Below are positions 21,722 to 30,800 of a stretch of DNA of 64,000 nucleotides, piece after piece (within the stretch, counting starts at the first letter, position 1; every line of letters starts with the position of its first letter). The notes under the pieces were generated by a model, which ran no database searches, had not been told where the DNA came from, and worked only from the letters and a program-made list of their open reading frames with translations. A program made the translations under genes and the position numbers. The stretch comes from Burkholderiales bacterium (GTDB lineage: Bacteria > Pseudomonadota > Gammaproteobacteria > Burkholderiales > JABEVD01), in NCBI GenBank assembly GCA_019753155.1, contig JAIELG010000042.1, positions 17,646 through 81,645 on the forward strand. The letters are read 5' to 3'.

Positions 21722-22313
21722 ATTCCAGCCACTTGCCGATAACGCTTTCCGCCTCGTCCACCCCGGTTTTTTTCAGGCTGGAGAAAAGCTGTGCGCTGCA
21801 ATTCGGGTAGGATTTCTCCAGGAAGTCCGCGGCACCGCGCAGTGCCTGCACGGCCATCTGCCTGCTCAACTTGTCCGCCTTGGTGAGCAGGATATGCACG
21901 GGTTTTCCGGTGGAACTGAACCAGTCCAGCATCCGGATGTCGAGGGGCGTGAAGGGATGGCGGATATCCATGATGAGCACGAGGCCGCGCAAAGGAGCGC
22001 GTTCCTGCAGATAGCGGGAGAGCAGGGTTTCCCAGTGCTGGCGGATTTTTTCAGGCACCTTGGCATAACCGTAGCCGGGAAGGTCCACGAGGAAATTCCC
22101 CTGGTCGTCGAGGCTGAAATAGTTGATGTGCTGCGTGCGTCCCGGAGTCTTGCTGACGAAGGCAAGTTTGGTTCTGTTGGCAAGCGTGTTGATCGCGCTC
22201 GATTTTCCCGCATTTGATCTTCCGGCGAAAGCGACTTCCCCTTTCGAAATCAGGGGAAGATCGCCGAAATGATTGACTGTGGTGAAGAAGGCTGCATTCT
22301 GGAAGAGCGTCAT
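21720..22313 (-). CDS. engB: Ribosome biogenesis GTPase EngB (YsxC/YihA)
   Basis: EngB is an essential GTPase assisting assembly of the large ribosomal subunit. The 197-residue protein has G1 GRSNAGKSS (31-39), G2 TPGRTQ, G3 [12 protein letters not shown]4 TKADKLSR and G5 SSLKKTG. ATG 22313 is chosen because it overlaps the hemL stop as ATGA; the frame upstream is antisense-like and not EngB. It ends the thiD-thiE-hemL-engB chain. Confidence 0.96.
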   Translation of the reverse strand: MTLFQNAAFFTTVNHFGDLPLISKGEVAFAGRSNAGKSSAINTLANRTKLAFVSKTPGRTQHINYFSLDDQGNFLVDLPGYGYAKVPEKIRQHWETLLSRYLQERAPLRGLVLIMDIRHPFTPLDIRMLDWFSSTGKPVHILLTKADKLSRQMAVQALRGAADFLEKSYPNCSAQLFSSLKKTGVDEAESVIGKWLE

Positions 22314-23593
22314 GCGTTCTGGTCTGAGAAGAATTGCTTCGCGGCAAGCAGCGTGCGCTCGATTTCGCCGGCCCCGTGTTCGCTCGAAACGAACCCCGCT
22401 TCGAAGGCCGAAGGGGCGAAATAGACGCCTGCATTTATCATGAAATGGAAGAAACGGTTGAAGAAAGACTTGTCGCATTGCATGACTTCGCCATAGCTTT
22501 GCGGCGGCGTTTCCCTGAAATAGAGGCCGAACATCCCGCCCACGGATTGGGCGGAAAATGCGATTCCGTTTTGCCTTGCAAGCGCCTTCAGCCCTTCGGT
22601 CAACTGCACTGCGGTGGCGGAGAGCTTTTCGTAAAATCCGGGCGCCTGGACGCACTTCAGCGTGGCAAGTCCGGCTGCCATGGCAACGGGGTTTCCGGAC
22701 AAGGTGCCTGCCTGATAGACTGGGCCCTGCGGCGCGAGGCATTGCATGATATCCAGCCTTCCGCCGAAAGCCCCGACCGGCATGCCTCCGCCGATCACCT
22801 TGCCGAGCGTGGTGAGATCCGGCTTTATGCCGTAGAGACCCTGAGCCGAAGTCAATCCCACCCTGAAGCCAGTCATCACTTCGTCAAAAATCAGCACCGA
22901 GCCGTGTTTGGTGCAAAGTTCGCGCAGCGCATCCAGAAACTCCCGGTGCGGGGCGACGAGGTTCATGTTCCCGGCGACGGGCTCGACGATGACTGCCGCG
23001 ATCTTATCCCCCATTTTTGCGAAAGTCTCCGCGAGCTGCCCTGCGTCGTTGTAATCGAGGACCAGGGTGTGCTGCGCTGTTTCGGGAGGCACCCCTGCCG
23101 AACTCGGGTTGCCGAAAGTGAGCGCGCCGGAACCCGCCTTCACCAGGAGCGAGTCGGCGTGCCCATGGTAGCAGCCCTCGAATTTGACGATGAGGCTTCT
23201 CCCCGTGTACCCGCGCGCAAGACGAATCGCGCTCATGGTCGCTTCGGTTCCCGAACTCACCAATCTCACCTGGGCCATGGAGGGGAGCAGGGCGCACAGC
23301 AGGTCGGCCATCTCGAGTTCGAGCGCCGTCGGTGCGCCGAAGCTCAAGCCCAGTTCTGCAGTATCCTGAACCGCCCGGATTACGCCGGGATGGGCGTGGC
23401 CTAGAATCATCGGCCCCCAGGATCCGACATAATCGATATAAGCCTTGTCGTCGGCATCCCAGACGATCGGGCCTTTGCCTTTCTTGAAAAAGAGGGGGGT
23501 TCCGCCCACGGAACCGAAGGCGCGTACCGGGGAGTTGACGCCGCCGGGGATATGGATGCGGGATTTTTCGAAAAGAGTCTGGTTGTTTGTCAT
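22310..23593 (-). CDS. hemL: Glutamate-1-semialdehyde 2,1-aminomutase
   Basis: HemL is the PLP enzyme making 5-aminolevulinate from glutamate-1-semialdehyde, the C5 route, consistent with no ALA synthase in the window. The 427-residue product has the PLP lysine K265 in [17 protein letters not shown], the [11 protein letters not shown] motif with the cofactor-binding Asp237, and [20 protein letters not shown]. The ATG at 23593 overlaps the thiE stop (ATGA) and its own stop overlaps engB. Frame upstream of 23593 is shadow sequence. Confidence 0.97.
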   Translation of the reverse strand: MTNNQTLFEKSRIHIPGGVNSPVRAFGSVGGTPLFFKKGKGPIVWDADDKAYIDYVGSWGPMILGHAHPGVIRAVQDTAELGLSFGAPTALELEMADLLCALLPSMAQVRLVSSGTEATMSAIRLARGYTGRSLIVKFEGCYHGHADSLLVKAGSGALTFGNPSSAGVPPETAQHTLVLDYNDAGQLAETFAKMGDKIAAVIVEPVAGNMNLVAPHREFLDALRELCTKHGSVLIFDEVMTGFRVGLTSAQGLYGIKPDLTTLGKVIGGGMPVGAFGGRLDIMQCLAPQGPVYQAGTLSGNPVAMAAGLATLKCVQAPGFYEKLSATAVQLTEGLKALARQNGIAFSAQSVGGMFGLYFRETPPQSYGEVMQCDKSFFNRFFHFMINAGVYFAPSAFEAGFVSSEHGAGEIERTLLAAKQFFSDQNA

Positions 23594-24198
23594 GTTCGCA
23601 AGGAAAAAAGTTCTGAAAAACGGTTTGCAGCAATCCTGATATCCGGCGCATCGAACAGGGCGGTGATCACGGCCAGCGCATCCGCGCCGCATGCGACGAG
23701 TCCGGCCCCGTTTTCAAGGGTGATGCCGCCGATGGCCACGACAGGTATCTTGATTGAAAGTTTGGCCATTTGCAACAGGTTGGGGGATGCTCTTGCCGCA
23801 TCGGGTTTTGTGGCCGAGGGGAAGAAGCTGCCGAATGCGACATAATCCGCGCCGAGCATTTCCGCTTCAAGCGCCAGATCGAGCCGGTCATAGCAGGAGA
23901 CGCCGAGTATCCTCTTCCCCAGTTTTATCCGCGCTTCGCGAATGGGGCCGTCATCGATGCCGATATGGGCGCCGTCAGCGCCGATTTCAACGGCGAGATC
24001 GATGTCGTCGTTGACGATGAGGGGAACGCAATACCTGTCGCAGAGCGACTTGATTGTGAGCGCTTGCTTACGCTTCAGGTCGCTGTTCGATGACTTGCTG
24101 CGGTATTGAACGATTCCGGCTCCGCCCTCCAAAGCATCAATGAGCTTTTCTGCGATGTCTTCGCATTCCGTCGTGACGGCATAAAGCCCCCTGATCAC
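23590..24198 (-). CDS. thiE: Thiamine-phosphate synthase
   Basis: ThiE joins hydroxymethylpyrimidine diphosphate and the thiazole phosphate to give thiamine phosphate. The 202-residue TIM-barrel protein shows GLYAVT at the start of strand 1, IVQYRSKSS for diphosphate binding, [21 protein letters not shown] and the phosphate loop [11 protein letters not shown]. Start is GTG at 24198, sharing GTGA with the thiD stop; the frame extends upstream only as thiD shadow. Pairing with thiD makes a salvage/condensation module; no thiC or thiG occurs here. Confidence 0.93.
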   Translation of the reverse strand: MIRGLYAVTTECEDIAEKLIDALEGGAGIVQYRSKSSNSDLKRKQALTIKSLCDRYCVPLIVNDDIDLAVEIGADGAHIGIDDGPIREARIKLGKRILGVSCYDRLDLALEAEMLGADYVAFGSFFPSATKPDAARASPNLLQMAKLSIKIPVVAIGGITLENGAGLVACGADALAVITALFDAPDIRIAANRFSELFSLRT

Positions 24199-25004
24199 GC
24201 TTCTTCTTCGCGCGCCCAGAAGAAACGGTCGGGAATATGCTGGCCCATTCCGGGGCGGAATCCGGAGTTGAGCGCATTCCAGGTATATTCCTGGGCCTTC
24301 TCGATTGCCTCCGAAATGTCGAGTCCCATGGCGATGGCCGCTGCGATGGCCGAGGCCAGCGTGCAGCCCGAGCCGTGGTAGGAATGGGGCAGGCGGTTCC
24401 ACGAATCCGTGCGCAGGATGCCCGATCCGCCATAAAGCGTGTTCAGCACCTGGGGCGTGTTTTCGTGCGTTCCCGTGATGAGGACATATTCCGCGCCCAT
24501 GTCCATGATCCGCTGCGCGCACTGGATCAGGCTCAGCCCATCTTCGTTTTCTTCGAGAGCCAGATGTCTTGCTTCTATGCTGTTCGGGGTGATGAGCGTC
24601 GTCTGCGAAATCAGGAGGCTCTTCAATGCGTCTATCATTTCTTCATTCGCGAGCTCGTCCCCGCGCCCGGAAGAAAGGACAGGGTCGAGTATCAGGGGAA
24701 TGTCCGGGTAGTCCGATGCGATTTCAGCGATCACCGCGATGTTTTCGATGCTGCCCATCGCGCCGATCTTGAAGGCATGGACTGCCATGTCCTCGAGCAC
24801 GCTGCGCGCCTGATCGGCAACCCAGTCCGAGTCGAGTGGCATGATATCCTCTATGCCTATCGTGTCCTGCACCGTGATCGCCGTGACGACGGAAAGCGGG
24901 TGGCAGCCCATGCTGGCGAGCGTCAGGAGGTCCGCCTGGAGGCCCGCGCCGCCGCTCGGATCGCTCGCGGAGAAACAAAGTACGATGGGTGGTGGCTGAT
25001 TCAT
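24195..25004 (-). CDS. thiD: Hydroxymethylpyrimidine (phosphate) kinase
   Basis: ThiD phosphorylates HMP and HMP-P in the thiamin pathway. The 269-residue ribokinase-fold protein has the substrate motif FSASDPSGGAGLQADL at residues 11-26, LDPVLSSGRGDEL, LITPNSIEARHL and the catalytic anion-hole segment YHGSGCTLASAIAA near the C-terminus. It starts at ATG 25004 and is first in the thiD-thiE-hemL-engB chain. The 50-nt gap to the divergent rubredoxin gene shows no recognisable TPP riboswitch. Confidence 0.95.
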   Translation of the reverse strand: MNQPPPIVLCFSASDPSGGAGLQADLLTLASMGCHPLSVVTAITVQDTIGIEDIMPLDSDWVADQARSVLEDMAVHAFKIGAMGSIENIAVIAEIASDYPDIPLILDPVLSSGRGDELANEEMIDALKSLLISQTTLITPNSIEARHLALEENEDGLSLIQCAQRIMDMGAEYVLITGTHENTPQVLNTLYGGSGILRTDSWNRLPHSYHGSGCTLASAIAAAIAMGLDISEAIEKAQEYTWNALNSGFRPGMGQHIPDRFFWAREEEA

Positions 25005-25054
25005 GGGATGATATGCATTAAAATTGGATTTTACCCTATGACAAAGGTGATTGC

Positions 25055-25219
25055 TTGAAAAAATACCTGTGCCTGATTTGCGGCTATATTTACGACGAAG
25101 CGCTCGGGATTCCGGAGGACGGCATTCCCCCCGGAACCCTATGGATGGACGTGCCGATGAACTGGACCTGCCCGGAATGCGGCGCGCGCAAGGATGACTT
25201 CGAACTCATGGGAGACTGA
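25055..25219 (+). CDS. Rubredoxin
   Basis: A 54-residue complete rubredoxin, a small one-electron carrier with a mononuclear Fe(Cys)4 site. It has CLICGY (Cys6, Cys9) and CPECG (Cys39, Cys42), the aromatic core YIYDE and W30/W37, and the usual DGIPPGT loop. The start is TTG at 25055, six bases after AAGGTGA; no ATG precedes Cys6 in frame. It is divergent from thiD with 50 nt between, and its stop is followed two bases later by the GTG of gloA. Redox partner is unknown. A rubredoxin beside thiD/hemL is, from memory, frequent in Betaproteobacteria. Confidence 0.93.
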   Translation: MKKYLCLICGYIYDEALGIPEDGIPPGTLWMDVPMNWTCPECGARKDDFELMGD

Positions 25220-25221
25220 TC

Positions 25222-25602
25222 GTGAGAATATTGCATACCATGCTGAGGGTGGGGAATCTCGAACGCTCGATCGAATTTTATACCGGGGCGCTCGGCATGT
25301 CGCTCCTGCGCCGCAAGGATTACCCGGAAGGAAAGTTCACCCTCGCTTTCGTGGGTTACGGGGACGAGGCGGATCATGCGGTGATCGAACTCACCCACAA
25401 CTGGGATACTGCTTCCTACGATATGGGAAACGGGTTCGGACATATCGCGATCGAGGTCGGGGATGCCCGTGCAGCTTGCGAGGAAGTCAAAAAACAGGGC
25501 GGGAAAGTGGTCAGGGAAGCCGGTCCCATGAAGCACGGCACGACGGTCATCGCATTTGTCGAAGACCCTGACGGCTACAAGATCGAATTCATCCAGCATT
25601 GA
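25222..25602 (+). CDS. gloA: Lactoylglutathione lyase (glyoxalase I)
   Basis: GloA isomerises the methylglyoxal-glutathione hemithioacetal to S-lactoylglutathione. The 126-residue protein matches the E. coli Ni-type enzyme in numbering: metal ligands H5, E56, H74 and E122 are all present. Other family motifs are [10 protein letters not shown] and [12 protein letters not shown]. Start is GTG at 25222, two bases after the rubredoxin stop; the stop shares TGATG with the next gene, so the three plus-strand genes form an operon. Confidence 0.96.
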   Translation: MRILHTMLRVGNLERSIEFYTGALGMSLLRRKDYPEGKFTLAFVGYGDEADHAVIELTHNWDTASYDMGNGFGHIAIEVGDARAACEEVKKQGGKVVREAGPMKHGTTVIAFVEDPDGYKIEFIQH

Positions 25603-26192
25603 TGTATATCCCGGAACATTTCGAGGAAAAGGATCCGGAGAGGATCGGGGCGCTGATCGAGGATCATCCTTTCGGCATGCTGGTGACGGTGCAGGATGGG
25701 CTGCCCTGCGTCAATCACCTCCCTTTTCTTTTCGAAGCGCAGGCCGGCAGACTGCTCGGCCATATGGCGCGGGCCAATCCGCAGTGGACGCACCTTGCGG
25801 ACGCAAAGGAAGTCCTTGTGGTTTTCCAGGGTCCGAACGCTTATGTTTCCCCTTCCTGGTACGCCTCGGCCGGAGTTCCGACCTGGAATTACGCGGTCGT
25901 TCACCTTCGCGGGAAGCCTTCCCTGATCGAAGACGAATCGCGCATCGAATCCCTGATCGAGCGTTTGACCCTGAAGCACGAATCGAAAATGAAAAATCCA
26001 TGGGATGCAGGAGACAGGCGCTCGAAGCTCTTCAATAAGATCGTCGGCTTCGAGATCGAGGTGACTGAAATTCGTGGAAAATTCAAGCTCAGTCAGAATC
26101 GTCCGCATGAAGATAGGTGTCGCGTCGCCCAGGAACTTGCCGGCTCCGGCGGCTTTATGGACGCCGAAGTCGCAAGACTCATGGCGGATTGA
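25602..26192 (+). CDS. FMN-binding PaiB-family protein
   Basis: This 196-residue protein has the split-barrel flavin-binding fold of the PaiB family, annotated as a negative transcriptional regulator from Bacillus PaiB. Features are [12 protein letters not shown] at the start, HPFGMLVTV, HLPFLFE, GHMARANPQW, the signature YVSPSWYA with VPTWNYAVVHLRG, and a C-terminal KMSQN-like KLSQNRP. ATG 25602 overlaps the gloA stop by one base. Actual function, flavin enzyme or regulator, cannot be told from sequence. Located with glyoxalase and rubredoxin, a stress or redox role is plausible but inferred. Confidence 0.85.
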   Translation: MYIPEHFEEKDPERIGALIEDHPFGMLVTVQDGLPCVNHLPFLFEAQAGRLLGHMARANPQWTHLADAKEVLVVFQGPNAYVSPSWYASAGVPTWNYAVVHLRGKPSLIEDESRIESLIERLTLKHESKMKNPWDAGDRRSKLFNKIVGFEIEVTEIRGKFKLSQNRPHEDRCRVAQELAGSGGFMDAEVARLMAD

Positions 26193-26285
26193 GTCGGGCG
26201 ACGGCGATGAAAGACGCCACGCGCTGCCGGCATGTTCCGATAATGGACACTTCTCATCTGTGGTGCGTTTGTGCCATGAAGCAGG

Positions 26286-27047
26286 TCACATTTTATGAGG
26301 AAGGTGGTAGTTAGAAATCCTGACGAAATCGGAAACGGATAAATTTTCGGCGCGGGCCTGGGGATCGATTTCGAGCGCTTCGAAATCCTCCGTTGTCAAA
26401 AAAGTTTTCAGCGTGTTCCTGAGCGTCTTGCGGCGCTGGGAAAACGCGACAAGCACGATATTCGAAAAGCGTCCGTGATCCTGCGCGCCCAGGGATTCCA
26501 GGGGGATCATTCTCACTATGGCTGAATGCACTTTCGGGGCTGGATAAAAGCATTCGGGCTGCACCTCGAAGCACTTTTCCATGTCGAAGCGGTACTGGAG
26601 CATCACCGAAAGCCTGCCGTAGTCGTGAGTTGAAGGGGCTGCGGTCATCCTGTCCACCACTTCCTTCTGCAGCATGAAATGCATGTCCCTGATCGAGCCT
26701 GCAAATTCCGAGAGGTGGAAAAGCAGCGGGGTGGAAATATTGTAGGGCAGGTTGCCTGCCACCCTGAGGTTTTTCCCGAGACTGGAAAAGTCGAATTTCA
26801 GGGCATCCGCCTGGTGGATCGTAAGCTTTTCATCGCGCGCGAGGCGTTCGATGAGGTCCCTGTCGATCTCGATGACGTCGAGATGCCCCAGGATGTCGAG
26901 AAGCGGAAGGGTAAGCGCGCCGAGTCCGGGGCCGATTTCGACCATTTTGTCCGAAGGTGCGGGGCGGATCGCATCGATGATCCTGGCGATGATCTGTCTA
27001 TCCTGCAGGAAGTTCTGCCCGAAACGCTTTCGGGGAATATGGCTCAT
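26286..27047 (-). CDS. rsmA: 16S rRNA dimethyladenosine transferase
   Basis: RsmA (KsgA) dimethylates two adjacent adenosines near the 3' end of 16S rRNA late in 30S assembly. The 253 residues contain KRFGQNFL near the N-terminus, SAM motif I EIGPGLGALTLPL, motif IV AGNLPYNIS and the C-terminal helical domain ending LPHKM. The ATG overlaps the pdxA stop by four bases (ATGA), continuing the surA-pdxA-rsmA operon typical of Proteobacteria. It converges on the PaiB-like gene with 93 nt between. Confidence 0.97.
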   Translation of the reverse strand: MSHIPRKRFGQNFLQDRQIIARIIDAIRPAPSDKMVEIGPGLGALTLPLLDILGHLDVIEIDRDLIERLARDEKLTIHQADALKFDFSSLGKNLRVAGNLPYNISTPLLFHLSEFAGSIRDMHFMLQKEVVDRMTAAPSTHDYGRLSVMLQYRFDMEKCFEVQPECFYPAPKVHSAIVRMIPLESLGAQDHGRFSNIVLVAFSQRRKTLRNTLKTFLTTEDFEALEIDPQARAENLSVSDFVRISNYHLPHKM

Positions 27048-28036
27048 CGCGATCTTTCGGTCATTTCGATTGCGGCGGCTATTGCAGCCTTGAGGCTGCC
27101 CCGTTCGATTTTCCCTGTTCCTGCAAGGGGCAGGGCCGTGCCGTGGTCGACCGAAGTCCTGATGATGGGAAGCCCGAGGGTGATGTTCACGCCTTCCCCG
27201 AAACTCGCGTGCTTGAGCACGGGCAGTCCCTGATCGTGGTACATGGCAAGCACGGCATCGTATCCGGAAAGACTGTCGGGATTGAACAGCGTATCGGCTG
27301 GAAGCGGGCCTTCGAGCAGCATGCCTTCGCCCTTGAGGGCTTCGATCGCCGGCGCGATGACATCGATTTCCTCTCTTCCCAGATAACCCGACTCCCCCGC
27401 ATGGGGGTTGAGTCCGGCTATGGCGATCCTGGGGGAAGCCAGGCCGAAACGGTTCTTGAGGCCCTCATGCAGTATCCTCAGCGTGCGCTCAAGAGACGCT
27501 CCCGTGATCGCATCCGGCACGTCCCTCAAGGGAAGATGCGTGGTTGCGAGCGCAACCCGCATTCCGCCTCCTGCGAGCATCATGACCACATGTTCCGTTC
27601 CCGTGAGTTCGGCGAGAAATTCGGTATGACCGCTGAAACTTATTCCGGCAGCGTTGATAACGCCCTTGTGGATGGGGGCGGTGACGAGGGCGTCGAATTC
27701 GTCCTTCATGCAGCCTTCGACCGCTTTTTCCACCGTTTCGAGCACGGCGCGGCTGTTTGCGGGATCGAGCCTGCCGGGTTCGACTATGGCGGGAAGGCTT
27801 TGGTGGAGGATGAACAGCTTTCCGGTTTCTGGACTCTGCGGCGTGTAATCCGGGATGGCATACTTCATCCCCAGCATTTCGCAGCGATCCCGGATCATAT
27901 CCCTGTCTGCGATGAGGACGATGCGGGCGGGGAGTGACTCAAGGGCAAGAAGGGCGCACAGGTCCGGGCCTATTCCGGCGGGCTCTCCTGCGGTGAGTGC
28001 GAGCGTGACGACGCCCCTATCGGCTTTCTGAGTCAT
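27044..28036 (-). CDS. pdxA: 4-hydroxythreonine-4-phosphate dehydrogenase
   Basis: PdxA oxidises 4-phosphohydroxy-L-threonine in the DXP-dependent pyridoxal-phosphate pathway. The 330-residue protein has LTAGEPAGIGPDLCA at its N-terminus, the substrate and metal histidine region TAPIHKGVINAAGISFSGHTEFLAE (27.6 kb), GLNPHAGESGYLG and the C-terminal DHGTALPLAGTG. ATG 28036 (MTQKADRG) is chosen; it lies 20 nt inside the surA 3' end, and the upstream frame is surA shadow. Confidence 0.96.
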   Translation of the reverse strand: MTQKADRGVVTLALTAGEPAGIGPDLCALLALESLPARIVLIADRDMIRDRCEMLGMKYAIPDYTPQSPETGKLFILHQSLPAIVEPGRLDPANSRAVLETVEKAVEGCMKDEFDALVTAPIHKGVINAAGISFSGHTEFLAELTGTEHVVMMLAGGGMRVALATTHLPLRDVPDAITGASLERTLRILHEGLKNRFGLASPRIAIAGLNPHAGESGYLGREEIDVIAPAIEALKGEGMLLEGPLPADTLFNPDSLSGYDAVLAMYHDQGLPVLKHASFGEGVNITLGLPIIRTSVDHGTALPLAGTGKIERGSLKAAIAAAIEMTERSR

Positions 28037-29321
28037 CGAGGTGATATTCCACGTAAGCCCTGTCGCGCAGCTCCCGCAGCCAATCCTGGTAGGCTTCGTC
28101 CGATTTTCTGACGGCGAGCGCCTGGCGCGCTTCCTGAACCCGCTTTTCCTTGCCGACATCCTCGCTGCGCCTTCCCAGAACCTGGATCAGGTGCCATCCG
28201 AAGGGGGTGTGGACCGGGCCACTGATTTGCTCGGGCTCAAGCGCATCCATTGCCTTCTGGAATTCCGGGACGGTGTCGCCGGGCGATACCCAGCCGATGT
28301 CGCCGCCGTCCGCCGAACTGGGATCGTCGGAGTGAAGCCTGGCTTCCGCGCCGAAATCGCCGCCTTTCCTGATCCGGTCGAGTATTTCCTGCAGGCGCCG
28401 CTTCGCGTCGTCTTCGGATACGCCTTCCCCCGTTTTGACCAGAATATGCCTGACATGGGTTTGCGCCATGAACGAAGGGGACTGGGCGTCGCGCTTGTCA
28501 ACGAGCTTGATGATGTGAAAGCCGTTCGGGCTTTTTATGATATCGCTGATCTGGCCGGGCTGCATTTTCTGCAGCATTTCCGTGAAGGCCGTAGGCAACT
28601 GGCCTGCCGGCTTCCAGCCTATCCCGCCGCCCTGCAATGCGTCCGGCGCATCCGAAAACGAAGCCGAAACCTGCCCAAAATCCGCCCCCTTCCTCAATTC
28701 TCCCATGGCCTTTTCAGCCTTGACCTGCTGCGATCTGATCTGATCTGCGTTTGCCTGATCGGGAAGCCGGATGAATATGTGGGAAATGTTGTATTCCTCC
28801 GATTTTCCCTGCTGTTCCCGGTTTTTCAGGTAATTGTTGATCTCGGCATCGGTGACGGTAATCTTGCTGTCGACTTCGCGCTGCCTGAGCTTCGACTTGA
28901 CGATCTCGGCGCGGATCTCTTCCTTGAATTTCTCGAAATTGACGCCATCCTTTTCGACCGCCTGGTGGAACTCGTCGAGGGTGAAGTTGTTATCGCTTGC
29001 AATGCGCTGCAACGCTTTCTTGAGCTGTTCCTCGTCGACCTTCAGGCCGACCTCGGATGCAAACTGGGCCTGGATTTTATCCATGATCATCTGCTCCAGC
29101 ACCTGCTTTCTGAGGACATCGGGAGACGGCAGGGGAATGCCTCGTTTTTCGATTTGCCTTGATATCGCATTGATCTGATTGTCGAGTTCGACCTGCGTGA
29201 TGGCGTCGTCGTTGACCATCGCCACGATGCGGTTGATCAGCACGCCGTCTTCGGCTGCGGCGGAAAATGCGGCAATGGAAAGCGCGAACAGCAAAATCGA
29301 GCGGAGGAATTTGTTTGTCAT
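28017..29321 (-). CDS. surA: Periplasmic chaperone / peptidyl-prolyl isomerase SurA
   Basis: SurA escorts outer-membrane proteins, LptD among them, to the Bam complex. The 434-residue precursor has a signal peptide (LRSILLFALSIAAFSAAA, cleavage before EDG), an N-terminal chaperone domain, two parvulin domains (starting YNISHIFIRLPD and THVRHILVK) and a C-terminal helix. ATG 29321 directly precedes the signal peptide. In many Proteobacteria lptD lies immediately upstream of surA; here ychF does and lptD is 27 kb away. Confidence 0.96.
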   Translation of the reverse strand: MTNKFLRSILLFALSIAAFSAAAEDGVLINRIVAMVNDDAITQVELDNQINAISRQIEKRGIPLPSPDVLRKQVLEQMIMDKIQAQFASEVGLKVDEEQLKKALQRIASDNNFTLDEFHQAVEKDGVNFEKFKEEIRAEIVKSKLRQREVDSKITVTDAEINNYLKNREQQGKSEEYNISHIFIRLPDQANADQIRSQQVKAEKAMGELRKGADFGQVSASFSDAPDALQGGGIGWKPAGQLPTAFTEMLQKMQPGQISDIIKSPNGFHIIKLVDKRDAQSPSFMAQTHVRHILVKTGEGVSEDDAKRRLQEILDRIRKGGDFGAEARLHSDDPSSADGGDIGWVSPGDTVPEFQKAMDALEPEQISGPVHTPFGWHLIQVLGRRSEDVGKEKRVQEARQALAVRKSDEAYQDWLRELRDRAYVEYHLDDSESR

Positions 29322-29357
29322 GTCTGGGTTCCGATGGGCAGCGATCATTCTAGCTTA

Positions 29358-30449
29358 TCAGACATTGAATCTGAAATGCATCACGTCGCCGTCCTGCACG
29401 ACATACTCCTTGCCTTCCAGACGCATTTTCCCCGCCTCCTTCGCGCCCTGTTCGCCCTTGAATTTTATGAAATCTTCGAAGGCGATGACTTCGGCGCGGA
29501 TGAAGCCATGTTCGAAATCGGTGTGGATGACTCCGGCCGCCTGGGGAGCGGTATCTCCCCGGTGTATGGTCCAGGCACGGACTTCCTTGACGCCTGCGGT
29601 GAAATAGGTCTGCAGGCCGAGCAGGGCGTAACCCGCATGGATGACGCGGTTCAATCCGGGTTCGGAAAGCCCCATGTCCTTGAGGAATTCGGTTTTGTCC
29701 TCGTCTTCGAGGTCGGCGATCTCAGCTTCCATTGCAGCACAGACGGCCACCACCGGGGCCTGCTCAGAGGATGCGAATGCTTTCACCTTGTCGAGCAGCG
29801 GATTGTCCGAGAAACCGCTTTCGTTCACGTTGGCGACATACATCGTGGGCTTTGCGGTCAGCAGGCACAGGGGTTTGATGAGTTCGGCCTCTTCCGCATC
29901 CAGGTTCATGCTGCGCACGGGAAGCCCCTGGTCGAGATGGGCCTGGGCTCTCGTGAAGAGCGCAATGAGCTTTGCCGCTTCCTTGTCTCCGCTGCGGGCG
30001 ACCTTGCCGTGCCGGATCAATGCCTTTTCGACCGTGGAAAGGTCTGCGAGTCCGAGTTCGGTGTTGATGGTCTCGATATCGGAGAGCGGGTCGACCTTGT
30101 TCGCCACATGTACGACGTTGCCGTCCTCGAAGCAGCGCACGACATGGACGATCCCATCCGTTTCGCGTATGTTGGCCAGGAACTGGTTGCCCAACCCTTC
30201 GCCTTTCGACGCGCCCGCGACAAGCCCCGCGATGTCCACGAACTCGACGAAAGCCGGCTGGATTTTCTGGGGCTTGACGATTTCGGAAAGCATGGCCATG
30301 CGCGCATCCGGCACCTCGACTATCCCGACATTGGGTTCTATCGTGCAGAAGGGGTAATTTTCGGCTGCGATTCCGGATTTGGTCAGCGCGTTGAACAGGG
30401 TGGACTTGCCGACATTGGGCAGTCCCACGATACCGCATTTCAGGCTCAT
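29358..30449 (-). CDS. ychF: Redox-regulated ATPase YchF (Obg-like)
   Basis: YchF is a universally conserved Obg-family P-loop ATPase that associates with ribosomes. The 363 residues have G1 [15 protein letters not shown] (9-23), G3 [17 protein letters not shown], the altered G4 ANVNE that gives ATP preference, and a C-terminal TGS domain ending in the typical [14 protein letters not shown] 30449 follows AAGGAATTC, and a TATAAT box lies at 30485-30480 just after a terminator for the upstream pth operon, so it likely has its own promoter. Confidence 0.96.
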   Translation of the reverse strand: MSLKCGIVGLPNVGKSTLFNALTKSGIAAENYPFCTIEPNVGIVEVPDARMAMLSEIVKPQKIQPAFVEFVDIAGLVAGASKGEGLGNQFLANIRETDGIVHVVRCFEDGNVVHVANKVDPLSDIETINTELGLADLSTVEKALIRHGKVARSGDKEAAKLIALFTRAQAHLDQGLPVRSMNLDAEEAELIKPLCLLTAKPTMYVANVNESGFSDNPLLDKVKAFASSEQAPVVAVCAAMEAEIADLEDEDKTEFLKDMGLSEPGLNRVIHAGYALLGLQTYFTAGVKEVRAWTIHRGDTAPQAAGVIHTDFEHGFIRAEVIAFEDFIKFKGEQGAKEAGKMRLEGKEYVVQDGDVMHFRFNV

Positions 30450-30479
30450 GAATTCCTTGAGTTTATCGGAAAAAGGCGC

Positions 30480-30485
30480 ATTATA
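30480..30485 (-). promoter_or_regulatory. Likely -10 box of ychF promoter
   Basis: A perfect minus-strand TATAAT about 30 nt before the ychF ATG, directly beyond the intrinsic terminator at 30499-30524. A good -35 hexamer is not evident because the expected place is the terminator T run. Confidence 0.4.
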
Positions 30486-30498
30486 GCATTCTGCTGGA

Positions 30499-30524
30499 CA
30501 AAAAAATGCCCGCCAGTAGCGGGC
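30499..30524 (-). terminator. Intrinsic terminator of the leftward prs-rplY-pth transcript
   Basis: On the minus strand GCCCGC-TACTG-GCGGGC (30524-30508) is followed by ATTTTTTT. It lies about 280 nt past the pth stop, so the pth transcript would run antisense across the 58-codon ORF at 30617-30793 before terminating. Confidence 0.7.
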
Positions 30525-30616
30525 CAAAAGGGGAAGTTTTCACTATAGTAGATTTTGGTATCCGTGCAATGGATTTATGGTAACGATGTGTATCGAAACG
30601 TAATCATGGAGGCTTC

Positions 30617-30793
30617 ATGGAAAACGGGGTCAGGGCTGTACTGGAAAAAGATGTCGATCTTTTCCGGGGCAAGGCAGGGTTTTACAGGGAGAACCACCTG
30701 CACGAGGCGGCAGTGTTCGCCGAAAGGCTGGCAGCCAACCTGGAGTTGGCGCTGACTACGCTGCCCGGCGACGACGATCCGGAGATTGTTTAG
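30617..30793 (+). CDS. Small protein of unknown function (58 aa)
   Basis: A 58-codon ORF starting ATG at 30617, preceded by a GGAGG Shine-Dalgarno (30608-30612), and reading MENGVRAVLEKDVDLFRGK onward to PGDDDPEIV. Its composition and GC-rich third positions look coding. No cysteine, no membrane segment; predicted as a short amphipathic helical, acidic protein. I do not recognise a family. It lies alone on the plus strand between ychF and pth, and its stop is 8 nt from the convergent pth stop. Confidence 0.55.
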   Translation: MENGVRAVLEKDVDLFRGKAGFYRENHLHEAAVFAERLAANLELALTTLPGDDDPEIV

Positions 30794-30800
30794 CGGTTCC

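Noticed and set aside
25005..25054. TPP riboswitch before thiD
   Set aside because: Only 50 nt separate thiD from rubredoxin and no CTGAGA/ACCTGA thi-box elements are visible.
30555..30755. 66-codon plus-strand frame overlapping the 58-codon ORF
   Set aside because: No ribosome site and poor composition; the GGAGG-preceded frame starting at 30617 is the better candidate.
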